DNA of 64,000 nt from Poriferisodalis sp965237655 (GTDB taxonomy: Bacteria > Actinomycetota > Acidimicrobiia > Acidimicrobiales > Poriferisodalaceae), in NCBI RefSeq assembly GCF_965237655.1, contig NZ_CBDEGB010000001.1, forward strand, positions 620,001 to 684,000. The letters run 5' to 3'. The position numbers and the translations under genes were made by a program. The notes under the pieces are model-generated. The model made no database searches. It saw nothing but the letters and a program-made list of their open reading frames with translations, and had not been told where the DNA came from. Numbering within the stretch: position 1 is the first letter of the stretch; every line of letters starts with the position of its first letter. This document shows positions 26,090-35,254 of the stretch, piece after piece.

Positions 26090-26489
26090 GATCTGGGTCC
26101 TCGACGCGTCGGCCTTCGTCAAGCTGATCCGGACCGAAGCAGAATCCGGCGCGCTGCGCCAATGGGCATCACGGCGACACCTGGTTTCCAGCGCCTTGCT
26201 GCGCACCGAAGCTCGGCGAGCGGTCGCAGACGAAGGCTCAGCGGTGCATCACCAGTGCGAGCGCCTGTTAGCAAACACCGATCTCGTCGACCTCACTTCG
26301 GCATTGCTCGATACGGCCGGGAGGATCCCCGGTCGCAACCTGCGAACCCTGGACGCCATCTACCTCGCCTGTGCCCTGCAGATCGGCGACGACCTCGGTG
26401 GTCTCGTCAGCTACGACAGTCGCCAGCTCACCGCAGCAGAAGCTCTGGGGATCGCCACCGTGTCGCCAGGCACATCTTCAAACGGCTAG
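26079..26489 (+). CDS. vapC: VapC-type PIN-domain toxin
   Basis: 136 residues. PIN RNase acidic residues are present: Asp9 in VLDASAFVKL, Glu in LLRTEARRA, Asp in LRTLDAIYLACA, and the late YDSRQLTAAEALG. VapC toxins cut specific tRNA or rRNA sites. The start overlaps the antitoxin end, the usual order antitoxin-toxin. Its 3' end overlaps the convergent mcrC end by 12 bases, so the two units are packed tail to tail in the defence island. Confidence 0.92.
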   Translation: MNGEIWVLDASAFVKLIRTEAESGALRQWASRRHLVSSALLRTEARRAVADEGSAVHHQCERLLANTDLVDLTSALLDTAGRIPGRNLRTLDAIYLACALQIGDDLGGLVSYDSRQLTAAEALGIATVSPGTSSNG

Positions 26490-27794
26490 TGAGTCCATTG
26501 AGTCTGCCAAGTGGTCGGCGAGGGCAGTGATCTGGGCGTCGATATCGCTGGGGCTGCCGGACAAGTCGATGGCAACGGCGTGGAGTCTCGTGCCCAGGTT
26601 CTCAACCGTGATCGCGGACCTGGCCAGTGATTCGACCGATTCCGGCGCAGTAGATTCGCCGTCGTTGACATCGGCGCAATAGATGAGCGTGCCCTCGCTC
26701 AAACCGAGCGCCGCCGTGTAGGCCAGCAGTTGGCAGTAATCACCGTGCCGTCCCGCTGCCTCACCCGCGTCGAATCGGACATCCGCAGTAGCGATCTTGT
26801 ACTTGATGTCCGCCACGCCGACTGTCCGGCCCAAGCGACGAAGCGTGAGATCAGGCCTGATCTGCACCCGATGCTCGACGTCCAGATGTGGACGGAGCTG
26901 CGGTGCTACCTCCAGGCGCCCCCGCAGTTCTCGCTGCAGACGTGCTGTGACGAAATCCTCGAAGAGCTGATTCATGTCGAGCATGAAGGCAGAAGCGGCG
27001 GTGTCACCGTGACGGTCCTGCAGGGTCAAGTTGGCGAGAATCAGCTGGGCCAGCTTCAGCGCCGGCCGGTAGTGCTCGTTCAGCCGGGTGAACTGCACAC
27101 GGTCGAGACAGTCCAACGCGGCCGGGACCGCCGATTCGCCCACGCCGTCCAACGCGGTCAACAGCCGACGGAGCCTTCGCCGGTCTTCGTTGGGGACACC
27201 GGGCACACGAAGCGACTGCCGTGCCGCAGTCAGTAAGCAGCGGTTCTCGTCTACGTCGGCCGTGTAGTCATCCCACGAACACGCCATCGGAGCTAGGACA
27301 CCGCCCCGCCGGAACTGCCGTACGAAGTCAATGCGACCGCGTAGCGCAAGCAGATCGTCCTCTTCGTGTCGGTAGTCGTGGAACAGGCCACGAGCGAGCG
27401 TCGTTTCCGCCGTACGTGCAAAGAACGACACCAGCGCCGGAAGGAGGTCTTCAGTCCGCGCGTAGTCGAACGCCTCCTGGCGCCACGCCTCGTAGGGCAG
27501 ACCGACCTCGAGCAGCACAAACAGGTTCTCGGGCTTGATCTTCGGCCGCACGATGATGCGGAGATCGCCGACCGTGAACGCACCCACCCACTGCCGGGTG
27601 GACACCCTCCACCAGCCAGACTCCCGGTCCGTTTGCACCGACACCCACTCGGTCTGACCGAGACGTCTCGCGAGTGCATCGCTGAGCGGCAGGTGCTTGG
27701 TCTCCCACTCAAGAAGCGTTAACCGTCCATCGTCGAGCCCTACGGTCTGATACTCGCTTGTGCTTGGCCTTGGTTCGTCGGTTAGTGCGAGCAC
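26478..27794 (-). CDS. mcrC: McrC-type restriction subunit
   Basis: 438 residues. McrC supplies the nuclease of McrBC-type modification-dependent restriction systems. The N-terminal beta-rich half carries the family features: WVGAFTVGDLRIIVRPKI, NLFVLLEVGLPYEAW, then LLALRGRIDFVRQFR, and VDENRCLLTAARQSL. The C-terminal PD-(D/E)xK core reads IRPDLTL (Asp315) then VADIKYK (Asp329, Lys331). The GTG start follows the mcrB stop with no gap (TAG-GTG), so expression depends on mcrB translation. Length and catalytic residues are intact. Confidence 0.9.
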   Translation of the reverse strand: MLALTDEPRPSTSEYQTVGLDDGRLTLLEWETKHLPLSDALARRLGQTEWVSVQTDRESGWWRVSTRQWVGAFTVGDLRIIVRPKIKPENLFVLLEVGLPYEAWRQEAFDYARTEDLLPALVSFFARTAETTLARGLFHDYRHEEDDLLALRGRIDFVRQFRRGGVLAPMACSWDDYTADVDENRCLLTAARQSLRVPGVPNEDRRRLRRLLTALDGVGESAVPAALDCLDRVQFTRLNEHYRPALKLAQLILANLTLQDRHGDTAASAFMLDMNQLFEDFVTARLQRELRGRLEVAPQLRPHLDVEHRVQIRPDLTLRRLGRTVGVADIKYKIATADVRFDAGEAAGRHGDYCQLLAYTAALGLSEGTLIYCADVNDGESTAPESVESLARSAITVENLGTRLHAVAIDLSGSPSDIDAQITALADHLADSMDSLAV

Positions 27795-29129
27795 CTACCC
27801 GCCGTTCTCGATCTCAACCTCATTCTGCTCTGGCGTCTCTTCCTGAGATTCCGCGGCCTCCAAGATTGCGTTGGGCCCGTGGCGCTTCCATATGGAGCCG
27901 AACCGGAAGCCGTCGATCACGTCGCGCTGGCCGAAGAACTGGTCCTCGACGAGCGGTTCGATGTTGTACTCCCAGATTCGCCGCAGGCTGTCCTCGTTCA
28001 GGTTCTTCTTCATGAAGTAGCTCGGGCCGATCAGCGAATGATCGCCTCCCACCTGCTCAGCCAACTCGTCATTCACTTTGTCAACCATGCTGGCGATCCA
28101 TTCCTGTTCCGGTGAATTGCGCTGCATCCATCGGCGCAGGAGGCCCGCTGTCAGTCCATGGTTCGGGAAGAACGGCACGAAGTGGAACCGTCGCCGCATC
28201 GCCGCGTCGATCAGCGCGATGGATCGGTCGGCGGTGTTCATCGTGCCGATGAACCATAGATTTGACGGCAGGGTGAATCCCTCGTCCGGCCGGTACTGCG
28301 TCTGAATCCACTCGCCGCGATACTCCAGCAAGTACAGCAACTCGCCCAGCACCCGTGGCAGATTCGCGCGGTTGATCTCGTCGATCACCATGACATGTCG
28401 CTCGTGGGGATTCTCCTCTGCGCGTTTTGCCAGCCGGACCAGCGGACCTGACGTCAGCTTGTAGGTCAACTGACCATCCTCGACCCGTGGCCGAAACCCT
28501 TCGAAGAAGTCCTCGTACGAGTACGCCGGATGGAATTGCACCAAGGAGTAGGGCCCGTTCTCCTCGTACTCTTCGTCGTCTTGGATGCCCGTAAGCGTCC
28601 ACGCCAAGTAGCGCGCGAAGTACGTTTTTCCCGTTCCCGGCGGCCCGTACAGGATCACCTGCCCCTTGTCCTCAAGCAGTTCCACGATGTCCATGATGAA
28701 GCGCGGATCGCACAGCAGGTTGTCCGCCAATTCCGCCCGTTCCGCATCGTCAATCCATTGATCGGCTGTCTCGTCGCTGTCGCCGTAGTTGTCTTCCAAC
28801 CAGGACAGAAAGGATCGGATGCCCCAAGTGTCGACGACATCGTCGTCGGTGAAGTAAGGACGGAGAGATTCGAGGAGGAGGTCGTTCGCGCGCATCACTA
28901 CGGCACCGGAGCCGCCATGTTCACGATGGAGCAGGTGGATCTCTTGTGCCTCGCGCGTCCCAGCGACACCAAGGAGTCCAAGTTCGTCCACGAGCTCGAT
29001 CATCTCCAGCTTGCCGCGCCAGTTGTCGCTGCTGCTTCTCGCGAGCACGTAGTTGGGAATGAACCGCTCAGGGTGGCAGATTGCAGGCAATCGAGTTGCA
29101 GTCGCGGAGCCGATGCCCTTCTGGCTCAT
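27795..29129 (-). CDS. mcrB: McrB-type AAA+ GTPase/ATPase, in-frame C-terminal part of an interrupted longer gene
   Basis: 444 residues from ATG 29129. McrB hexamers hydrolyse GTP to translocate DNA and activate McrC. Walker A GPPGTGKT is at residues 162-169, Walker B is in HVMVIDEINRANLPR, and the McrB signature MNTADRSIALIDAAMRRRF is present. The frame upstream of ATG 29129 stays open for 24 codons (LTELCFGEGDLASRIDKA), and this reads as part of the same domain. It is cut only by a TGA at 29202-29204, beyond which the same frame continues as the next feature. Whether this truncated form is made separately is uncertain: no ribosome binding site is evident before 29129. Confidence 0.85.
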   Translation of the reverse strand: MSQKGIGSATATRLPAICHPERFIPNYVLARSSSDNWRGKLEMIELVDELGLLGVAGTREAQEIHLLHREHGGSGAVVMRANDLLLESLRPYFTDDDVVDTWGIRSFLSWLEDNYGDSDETADQWIDDAERAELADNLLCDPRFIMDIVELLEDKGQVILYGPPGTGKTYFARYLAWTLTGIQDDEEYEENGPYSLVQFHPAYSYEDFFEGFRPRVEDGQLTYKLTSGPLVRLAKRAEENPHERHVMVIDEINRANLPRVLGELLYLLEYRGEWIQTQYRPDEGFTLPSNLWFIGTMNTADRSIALIDAAMRRRFHFVPFFPNHGLTAGLLRRWMQRNSPEQEWIASMVDKVNDELAEQVGGDHSLIGPSYFMKKNLNEDSLRRIWEYNIEPLVEDQFFGQRDVIDGFRFGSIWKRHGPNAILEAAESQEETPEQNEVEIENGG

Positions 29130-29201
29130 GGCCTTGTCGATTCGAGAGGCGAGGTCGCCTTCCCCGAAACACAGCTCAGTGAGGAGGTCTCGAAGTTCGA
29201 C

Positions 29202-29759
29202 TCATTGCGCACTGGAGGCCTGGTTTAGGTACGAGTTCAGATGAACAACCTGACCCGGACTGCCGTAGGTGTTCTTGCCCCTACTCCAAACTTGCTTGAG
29301 TTGGTCCCGGTCTTCGAACGCGAGTGACGGCAGTGATTCCAAGATTCGCTGGAATCGTTCCCGCGCGAGTTTGCTCTCTTCGTCGTCAGGCCTCGGGTAT
29401 CCGGACCGGCGGAACTCGGCAATGAGCTTTGCTAGACGCTCAGGCCGAGCGCGCTCGAGCTCTGGCAATCGCTCGCACCACCTGCGAATGTGCCGTCTGT
29501 AATCGCCATGGGTTGATTCTTTGATGTCGCCCTGTTCGTCGCAGAACTGCGCGATGGCGGTTTCGTCGTAGGTAGCCGGATCGATCCCGTTCTTGCAGGC
29601 GTAGCGTGCCCATCGACCCAGGATCGAACGCAGATTCTCCTGCGTTGGTCTCATGGCGACTGCGCCGCTCCGTCCACCGACTTCACTTCGCCACTTGATG
29701 TAGGCCTCAAGTCGCTGCATACAGGTTTCGACGTCGAACTGCGATGCCGACTCGTTCAT
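29202..29759 (-). CDS. Recombinase-core-binding-like domain plus McrB linker, in frame with mcrB
   Basis: 185 residues, in the same frame as mcrB and separated from it only by the TGA at 29202-29204. Residues about 12-100 resemble the SAM-like core-binding domain of tyrosine recombinases (MQRLEAYIKWRSEV, LRSILGRWARYACKNGIDP, STHGDYRRHIRRWCERL). It is a clear repeat of the preceding 81-residue segment. Residues about 105-185 (LPSLAFEDRDQLKQVW, then YGSPGQVVHLNSYL) look like the helical linker that continues into McrB after the stop. There is no active-site Arg/His/Tyr set, so it is not an integrase. No ribosome binding site precedes the ATG. Best read as the middle of an interrupted mcrB. Confidence 0.65.
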   Translation of the reverse strand: MNESASQFDVETCMQRLEAYIKWRSEVGGRSGAVAMRPTQENLRSILGRWARYACKNGIDPATYDETAIAQFCDEQGDIKESTHGDYRRHIRRWCERLPELERARPERLAKLIAEFRRSGYPRPDDEESKLARERFQRILESLPSLAFEDRDQLKQVWSRGKNTYGSPGQVVHLNSYLNQASSAQ

Positions 29760-29768
29760 GTAGTTGAA

Positions 29769-30014
29769 CTACCGACGGAGATCGCTTGTATAGGTCGATC
29801 TCGTCGTCTCAGCGATGCCATCTCGGGAATCGAGAAACCGTTCGACCATGTCATGGTCGTTCGCTGACGGATCGTGCCCGCGCTCGAGGCAATTGTCGAT
29901 CCACAGTCGTGTGACGTTTCGGTAGACACTGACAGTCTTGGCCTTGACGCTCTCGCGGGCCAACTGTCTGCAATACTCGTCAAGTCGTTGCATCCAATAT
30001 TGCTGGTCGTTCAT
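29769..30014 (-). CDS. N-terminal recombinase-core-binding-like domain, in frame with the downstream mcrB segments
   Basis: 81 residues from ATG 30014. MQRLDEYCRQLARES, TVSVYRNVTRLWIDNCLERGHDP, and TTRSTYTSDLRR match the layout of a phage-integrase core-binding domain and align with the following segment over its length. The frame ends at TAG (29769-29771). One base change, TAG to TGG, would give the usual LRRW and join it to the next segment via Phe-Asn-Tyr. A TAGGTT -10 box exactly seven bases upstream marks this as the true 5' end of the McrB-McrC transcript. Confidence 0.6.
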   Translation of the reverse strand: MNDQQYWMQRLDEYCRQLARESVKAKTVSVYRNVTRLWIDNCLERGHDPSANDHDMVERFLDSRDGIAETTRSTYTSDLRR

Positions 30015-30021
30015 GGCGGCG

Positions 30022-30027
30022 AACCTA
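30022..30027 (-). promoter_or_regulatory. Leaderless -10 box TAGGTT for the McrBC operon
   Basis: Seven bases before ATG 30014. Identical box and spacing occur before the SCP2 and MoxR genes. No comparable box lies before 29759 or 29129. Confidence 0.6.
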
Positions 30028-30123
30028 CAGCGGCGGTGCAACACGCCGACCGGCTGTGGGCTATGTCCCTCGAGTTGACGATCGGGCGGCCTCTTCCTCC
30101 TTCGATGTGCCAGTCTCTGCTAC

Positions 30124-30291
30124 GTGGACGAGGAAACTGAGGGCAGCTTGATGTTCACGCCCGCCGTCGTGATGGCGGTCCATGAGGACGCGTTGCTGCG
30201 GCACCCCGATCTGGTGGCACAGATTGAGTCTGACCAGGCGGACTCGTCACGAGCAATCTGTTCCGAGGCGAGGCGCTCTCGAGGCCCCTGA
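30124..30291 (+). CDS. Small unidentified open reading frame or gene remnant
   Basis: 55 codons from GTG 30124 in the 282-base gap between the PD-(D/E)xK gene and the McrBC operon, on the opposite strand. It reads LMFTPAVVMAVHEDALLRHPDLVAQIESD, plausible protein-like composition, then ends. No ribosome binding site or -10 box is convincing. It may be a remnant of a larger gene or non-coding. Reported because it is the only coding-like signal in this gap. Confidence 0.25.
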   Translation: MDEETEGSLMFTPAVVMAVHEDALLRHPDLVAQIESDQADSSRAICSEARRSRGP

Positions 30292-30296
30292 CGACC

Positions 30297-31157
30297 TCAG
30301 AGTTGGTCGCGGCGCGCCCATTCGAGGCCGTCGCGCTCGATAATCCTGACTGCTTCATCGACGTCAGCATCGAGGGCGTCTTCGAATTGGCCGCGCAGGA
30401 CCTCCTCGGCATCGTAGGGACCGCCTTCGAGCCAGAGATAACCCCCGACATCGCTGACGTACGGCACACCAGCTTCGTCGGGTGAGGCGTAGTGGGCTTC
30501 GAACCACACCACCATGTCGTGCAGGTCGGCGTGGTGACCAGCGGCAGCGGAGAGAGCGAAGCGACTGAGCCAGTCGAATTGTTCCGGACTTGGCGGGACG
30601 GCGCACAACCCATGCGCAATCGCGTTGCGACGGTCGGCGAAGTCCTTGAGCTCCCTCGATTGGTTGTCGCTGAGGACACCGTCGATGGTGAGTTGCTGGA
30701 TGAGGCTGCGGGTCGGCAAGGGTCGTGCCGGTGCCACGCCTCGTTCGTGAGCGGCCCGAAGCAGGGCACCTTCGATTGCTGACCACAACAACAAGCTCGC
30801 CCCATCCGGTGACGTCTCGGCGATGTGCTGTGCCTCTTGCACTCGACGGTTGATGTGATCAAGGTCAGGTAAGGGCGGTGCAACGTCCGGTTCGTAGGTG
30901 ATGATGTCGAGCCGCCACCCACAGTCGGCTCTCAGTATCTCTGTGAGTTCTTCGAGCCTCTTGCGTGACCAGTCGCTCATGTTGGCCGATTTGACTTCGA
31001 CGACCACGAACTCGTCGTCTCGGCGAGCGACTGCATCCGCTGTGAATGCATCGAATGGCTTTGGCAGCCGCTCCTTGACGCTGACCGCGTAGCCGCCGGC
31101 CTCGTACTTTGCCTTCGCGTTCAACAGCGCCTCATAAGCGGGGCCATTCATGGTCAT
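30297..31157 (-). CDS. Putative PD-(D/E)xK restriction-like protein with HEPN-like C-terminal half
   Basis: 286 residues. The first 60 residues give a nuclease-like core: AFTADAVARRDDEFVVVEVKSAN supplies Asp41, Glu54 and Lys56, a D-x12-E-x-K arrangement as in REase_AHJR-like proteins. The middle and end are helical, with LIQQLTIDGVLSDNQSRELKDFADRRNAIAHG. The RxxxxH-like RRNAIAH segment recalls HEPN RNase proteins, though it could be structural. The ATG overlaps the RusA stop (ATGA), so translation is coupled. Placed between RusA and McrBC in the defence island. The nuclease role is inferred. Confidence 0.6.
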   Translation of the reverse strand: MTMNGPAYEALLNAKAKYEAGGYAVSVKERLPKPFDAFTADAVARRDDEFVVVEVKSANMSDWSRKRLEELTEILRADCGWRLDIITYEPDVAPPLPDLDHINRRVQEAQHIAETSPDGASLLLWSAIEGALLRAAHERGVAPARPLPTRSLIQQLTIDGVLSDNQSRELKDFADRRNAIAHGLCAVPPSPEQFDWLSRFALSAAAGHHADLHDMVVWFEAHYASPDEAGVPYVSDVGGYLWLEGGPYDAEEVLRGQFEDALDADVDEAVRIIERDGLEWARRDQL

Positions 31158-31537
31158 GAGAATGTCACCTCCCGGTGGGCAGTGGCAACGCGGATGAAGA
31201 CGAAGTCGCCTTCGGTCGATACGAGTGCGTCGCTGAGCGTCGCTGGCGGCTCGACCATCTGCGGCAAGTGCTTGCGGTCGACCCTTCGAGCGCAGACATC
31301 AACAACGGTCTTGTCGTTCTCGTAGACAAGGTTCTCGAGAGCGTCTTGAATCGGTTTGATGATGTTGTCGGTGTCCAGGTCTGTCGTGTCCGCATAGAAG
31401 AAATCGATCCGCAGCCGGAGCGGCCCCGCGAGAAGTTGAGCGGCCGCCGGAACGGCCGCCGCGACGGTGGATTGCCACTGCGACCTTGAGTTGGCTTGAT
31501 GGGACCTCGGCGTACCCGCGACGACGAACTCGATCAT
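31154..31537 (-). CDS. RusA-family Holliday junction resolvase
   Basis: 127 residues from ATG 31537. RusA enzymes, mostly phage-derived, cut four-way junctions. The diagnostic segment DLDTDNIIKPIQDAL then YENDKTV supplies Asp55, Asp57, Lys61 and Asp75, equivalent to the catalytic acids and Lys. The stop overlaps the start of the restriction-like gene by four bases. A TAGGAT box at 31569-31574 would give a leader of about 25 bases. Presence of RusA suggests that this part of the island has a phage origin. Confidence 0.85.
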   Translation of the reverse strand: MIEFVVAGTPRSHQANSRSQWQSTVAAAVPAAAQLLAGPLRLRIDFFYADTTDLDTDNIIKPIQDALENLVYENDKTVVDVCARRVDRKHLPQMVEPPATLSDALVSTEGDFVFIRVATAHREVTFS

Positions 31538-31568
31538 CTGAGCGCCTGCATCCCTGACACGCCCGGCG

Positions 31569-31574
31569 ATCCTA
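31569..31574 (-). promoter_or_regulatory. -10 box TAGGAT for the RusA operon
   Basis: Upstream of ATG 31537 with an expected leader of about 25 bases. A GTG eight bases downstream of this box is out of frame with RusA. Confidence 0.4.
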
Positions 31575-31639
31575 TGCAAGGATTTCAGCAACTGATCAGG
31601 GATTTTGGGTTCGCCGCCCTGACTGTCGTACTGACGAAA

Positions 31640-32815
31640 TCAGCTCTCGCGCAGGTCGAAGGCGATCTTGGTCGAGCCGCGGGAACCAGCACTTGCGGCA
31701 TGCTCGAGCGCGTTGCGGTATTCCTCCAGCGGGTACAGCTCGGAGACCAGCCGGCCCAAGTCGCAGTCGCGCACCAGCTTGATGGCCGCCTCGAAGGTAT
31801 GCCCCCCATCCAGCGACGGCTCGGTGCCGTAGCAGTAGGCCCCCACCATCTCGGTCTCGCGGTGCCACAACGCCGACAGGTTCAGCTCCACCGAAGCCGG
31901 CATGCCCAGCACCACCACCCGACCCCGCGGCCGAGTGATCGCAATGGCATCGGTCAGCGACGACGACGAGGCCACTGCATCGATCGTCACGTGCGTCCCG
32001 GAGCCCAGCGTCTCACCGATCACCCTGGTGCCAGCGGCCCGGCGCACGGCTCGCCCCAGCTCGTCGGGCGACACCGCCAGGTCAGCACCTAGCTCACGCG
32101 CCAGCCGGCGCTGATGGCTGTAGCGGGCGCCCACCACGATCGCCGCCACGCCGGTCAGCTGCCGCAGCGCGGCAACCGCAACCAAGCCCATCGTGCCGGC
32201 GCCAATCACGGCGGCCGTGCCGCCTTGGGTCACTCCCGACCGCAGCGCGGCATGAACACCCGCAGCGGTCGGCTCGATCATCACCGCCGCCTCGTCTGAC
32301 AGATCCGCAGGTTCCAGCGAACCCAGCGAATGCAGCTGCGACCGGTGTGCGGCAAACGTCTCGGACCAGCCGCCGCCCGTCGACGCGCACGAACCGGTCT
32401 GCAACCCGGCTTCGATCTCGCCGCCGATGAGGTGGCCGTAATCGTTGCCGTCGGCAGGCGCCGCATCGGGCCACGGCGGTGCAACACCGTGAGCTTCAGG
32501 CCCCAGCACCGGTTCCAGCACCACCCGGGTGCCGTCGTCGATGTGACCGACCACCTCATGGCCTGGCACGAACGGGAACGACACCAGCGATTCGAAATAG
32601 CGCGACACCTTTCCGTCCACCGTCGCAAGATCCGAACCGCAGATGCCCGACAGTGCCGTGCGCACATATTGCCATTCGCCGCCGGGCAATTCCGGGGGAT
32701 CCATCTCGGTCAAACGCAGCGGGCCCACGCCCGCACCCGAGCCAGGCTTCAGCTTGCCCGCCGCCATGGCCGCCGCGAACCGCAGCTCCTTGCGCTCGAA
32801 AACCAGCGCCTGCAC
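31640..32815 (-). CDS. Zinc-dependent alcohol dehydrogenase (MDR family)
   Basis: 391 residues from GTG 32815. The N-terminus VQALVFERKELRFAAAMAAG is typical of this MDR subgroup. Catalytic zinc ligands are seen in GICGSDLATV (Cys) and FVPGHEVVGHI (His-Glu). The cofactor fold has AAVIGAGTMGLVAVAAL, and MIEPTAAGVHAAL precedes it. The four-Cys structural zinc loop of classical ADHs is reduced (region LQTGSCASTGGGW). Oxidises an unknown alcohol or polyol with NAD(P). It starts 13 bases after thrS and may be co-transcribed with it. Confidence 0.88.
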   Translation of the reverse strand: MQALVFERKELRFAAAMAAGKLKPGSGAGVGPLRLTEMDPPELPGGEWQYVRTALSGICGSDLATVDGKVSRYFESLVSFPFVPGHEVVGHIDDGTRVVLEPVLGPEAHGVAPPWPDAAPADGNDYGHLIGGEIEAGLQTGSCASTGGGWSETFAAHRSQLHSLGSLEPADLSDEAAVMIEPTAAGVHAALRSGVTQGGTAAVIGAGTMGLVAVAALRQLTGVAAIVVGARYSHQRRLARELGADLAVSPDELGRAVRRAAGTRVIGETLGSGTHVTIDAVASSSSLTDAIAITRPRGRVVVLGMPASVELNLSALWHRETEMVGAYCYGTEPSLDGGHTFEAAIKLVRDCDLGRLVSELYPLEEYRNALEHAASAGSRGSTKIAFDLRES

Positions 32816-32828
32816 GCCCGCCCGAGCC

Positions 32829-34846
<2,018 letters not shown>

Positions 34847-34850
<4 letters not shown>

Positions 34851-34934
34851 TGGACTGGACTCACTGGGACTGGGCTCACTGGGACTGGGCTCACTGGGAC
34901 TGGGCTCATTGGGACTGGGCTCACTGGACCAGCC
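34847..34934. repeat. 15-base tandem repeat in the thrS leader
   Basis: The unit TCACTGGGACTGGGC is present at 34861, 34876, 34891 and 34906 (the last with one change), with degenerate copies on both flanks (34847-34860 and 34921-34934). In the mRNA sense each unit reads GCCCAGTCCCAGTGA. Unlike the other small repeats here it lies outside coding sequence, so copy number could vary freely. Confidence 0.9.
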
Positions 34935-34962
34935 TCATCGGGCAGGCAACACGGGGCTGCGA

Positions 34963-35142
34963 CTAGCCCCCGCCCCCGCCGGAGAACACGATGTTGATCA
35001 GGACGATCAGGAAGAGCAACCCACCAAGCACCCAGAGCTTGTCCGCGAACTGGAAGCTCTTGAACTTCGCGAACGGGACCATCATCTTGGACGGATCCTG
35101 GAGCGACGTCTCGTCGACCTTGCGCGTATCGCCGTCGCTCAT
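34963..35142 (-). CDS. Small single-pass membrane protein
   Basis: 59 residues from ATG 35142, with AGGAG five bases upstream. The charged N-terminal half (MSDGDTRKVDETS) is followed by FAKFKSFQFADKLW, one transmembrane helix (VLGGLLFLIVLINIVF) and a Ser-Gly5 end. I do not recognise the family. It lies between dnaE and thrS on the same strand. The good ribosome binding site, coding composition and topology support a real gene. Confidence 0.7.
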   Translation of the reverse strand: MSDGDTRKVDETSLQDPSKMMVPFAKFKSFQFADKLWVLGGLLFLIVLINIVFSGGGGG

Positions 35143-35254
35143 GAGTTCTCCTGAGGAAACTGTTAGGCGGCCGGTGCCGCGATCGGAGGGTCGGCCGCGC
35201 GTGCAGCCACCGGGCAAGGCTAGGGGCTGCGGTGCGCGCTTTGCTGCCGAAGTT

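Noticed and set aside
29202..30014. Active tyrosine recombinase (integrase) gene
   Set aside because: Only core-binding-like domains are present; there is no catalytic domain with the Arg-His-Arg-Tyr set, and the frame leads into mcrB.
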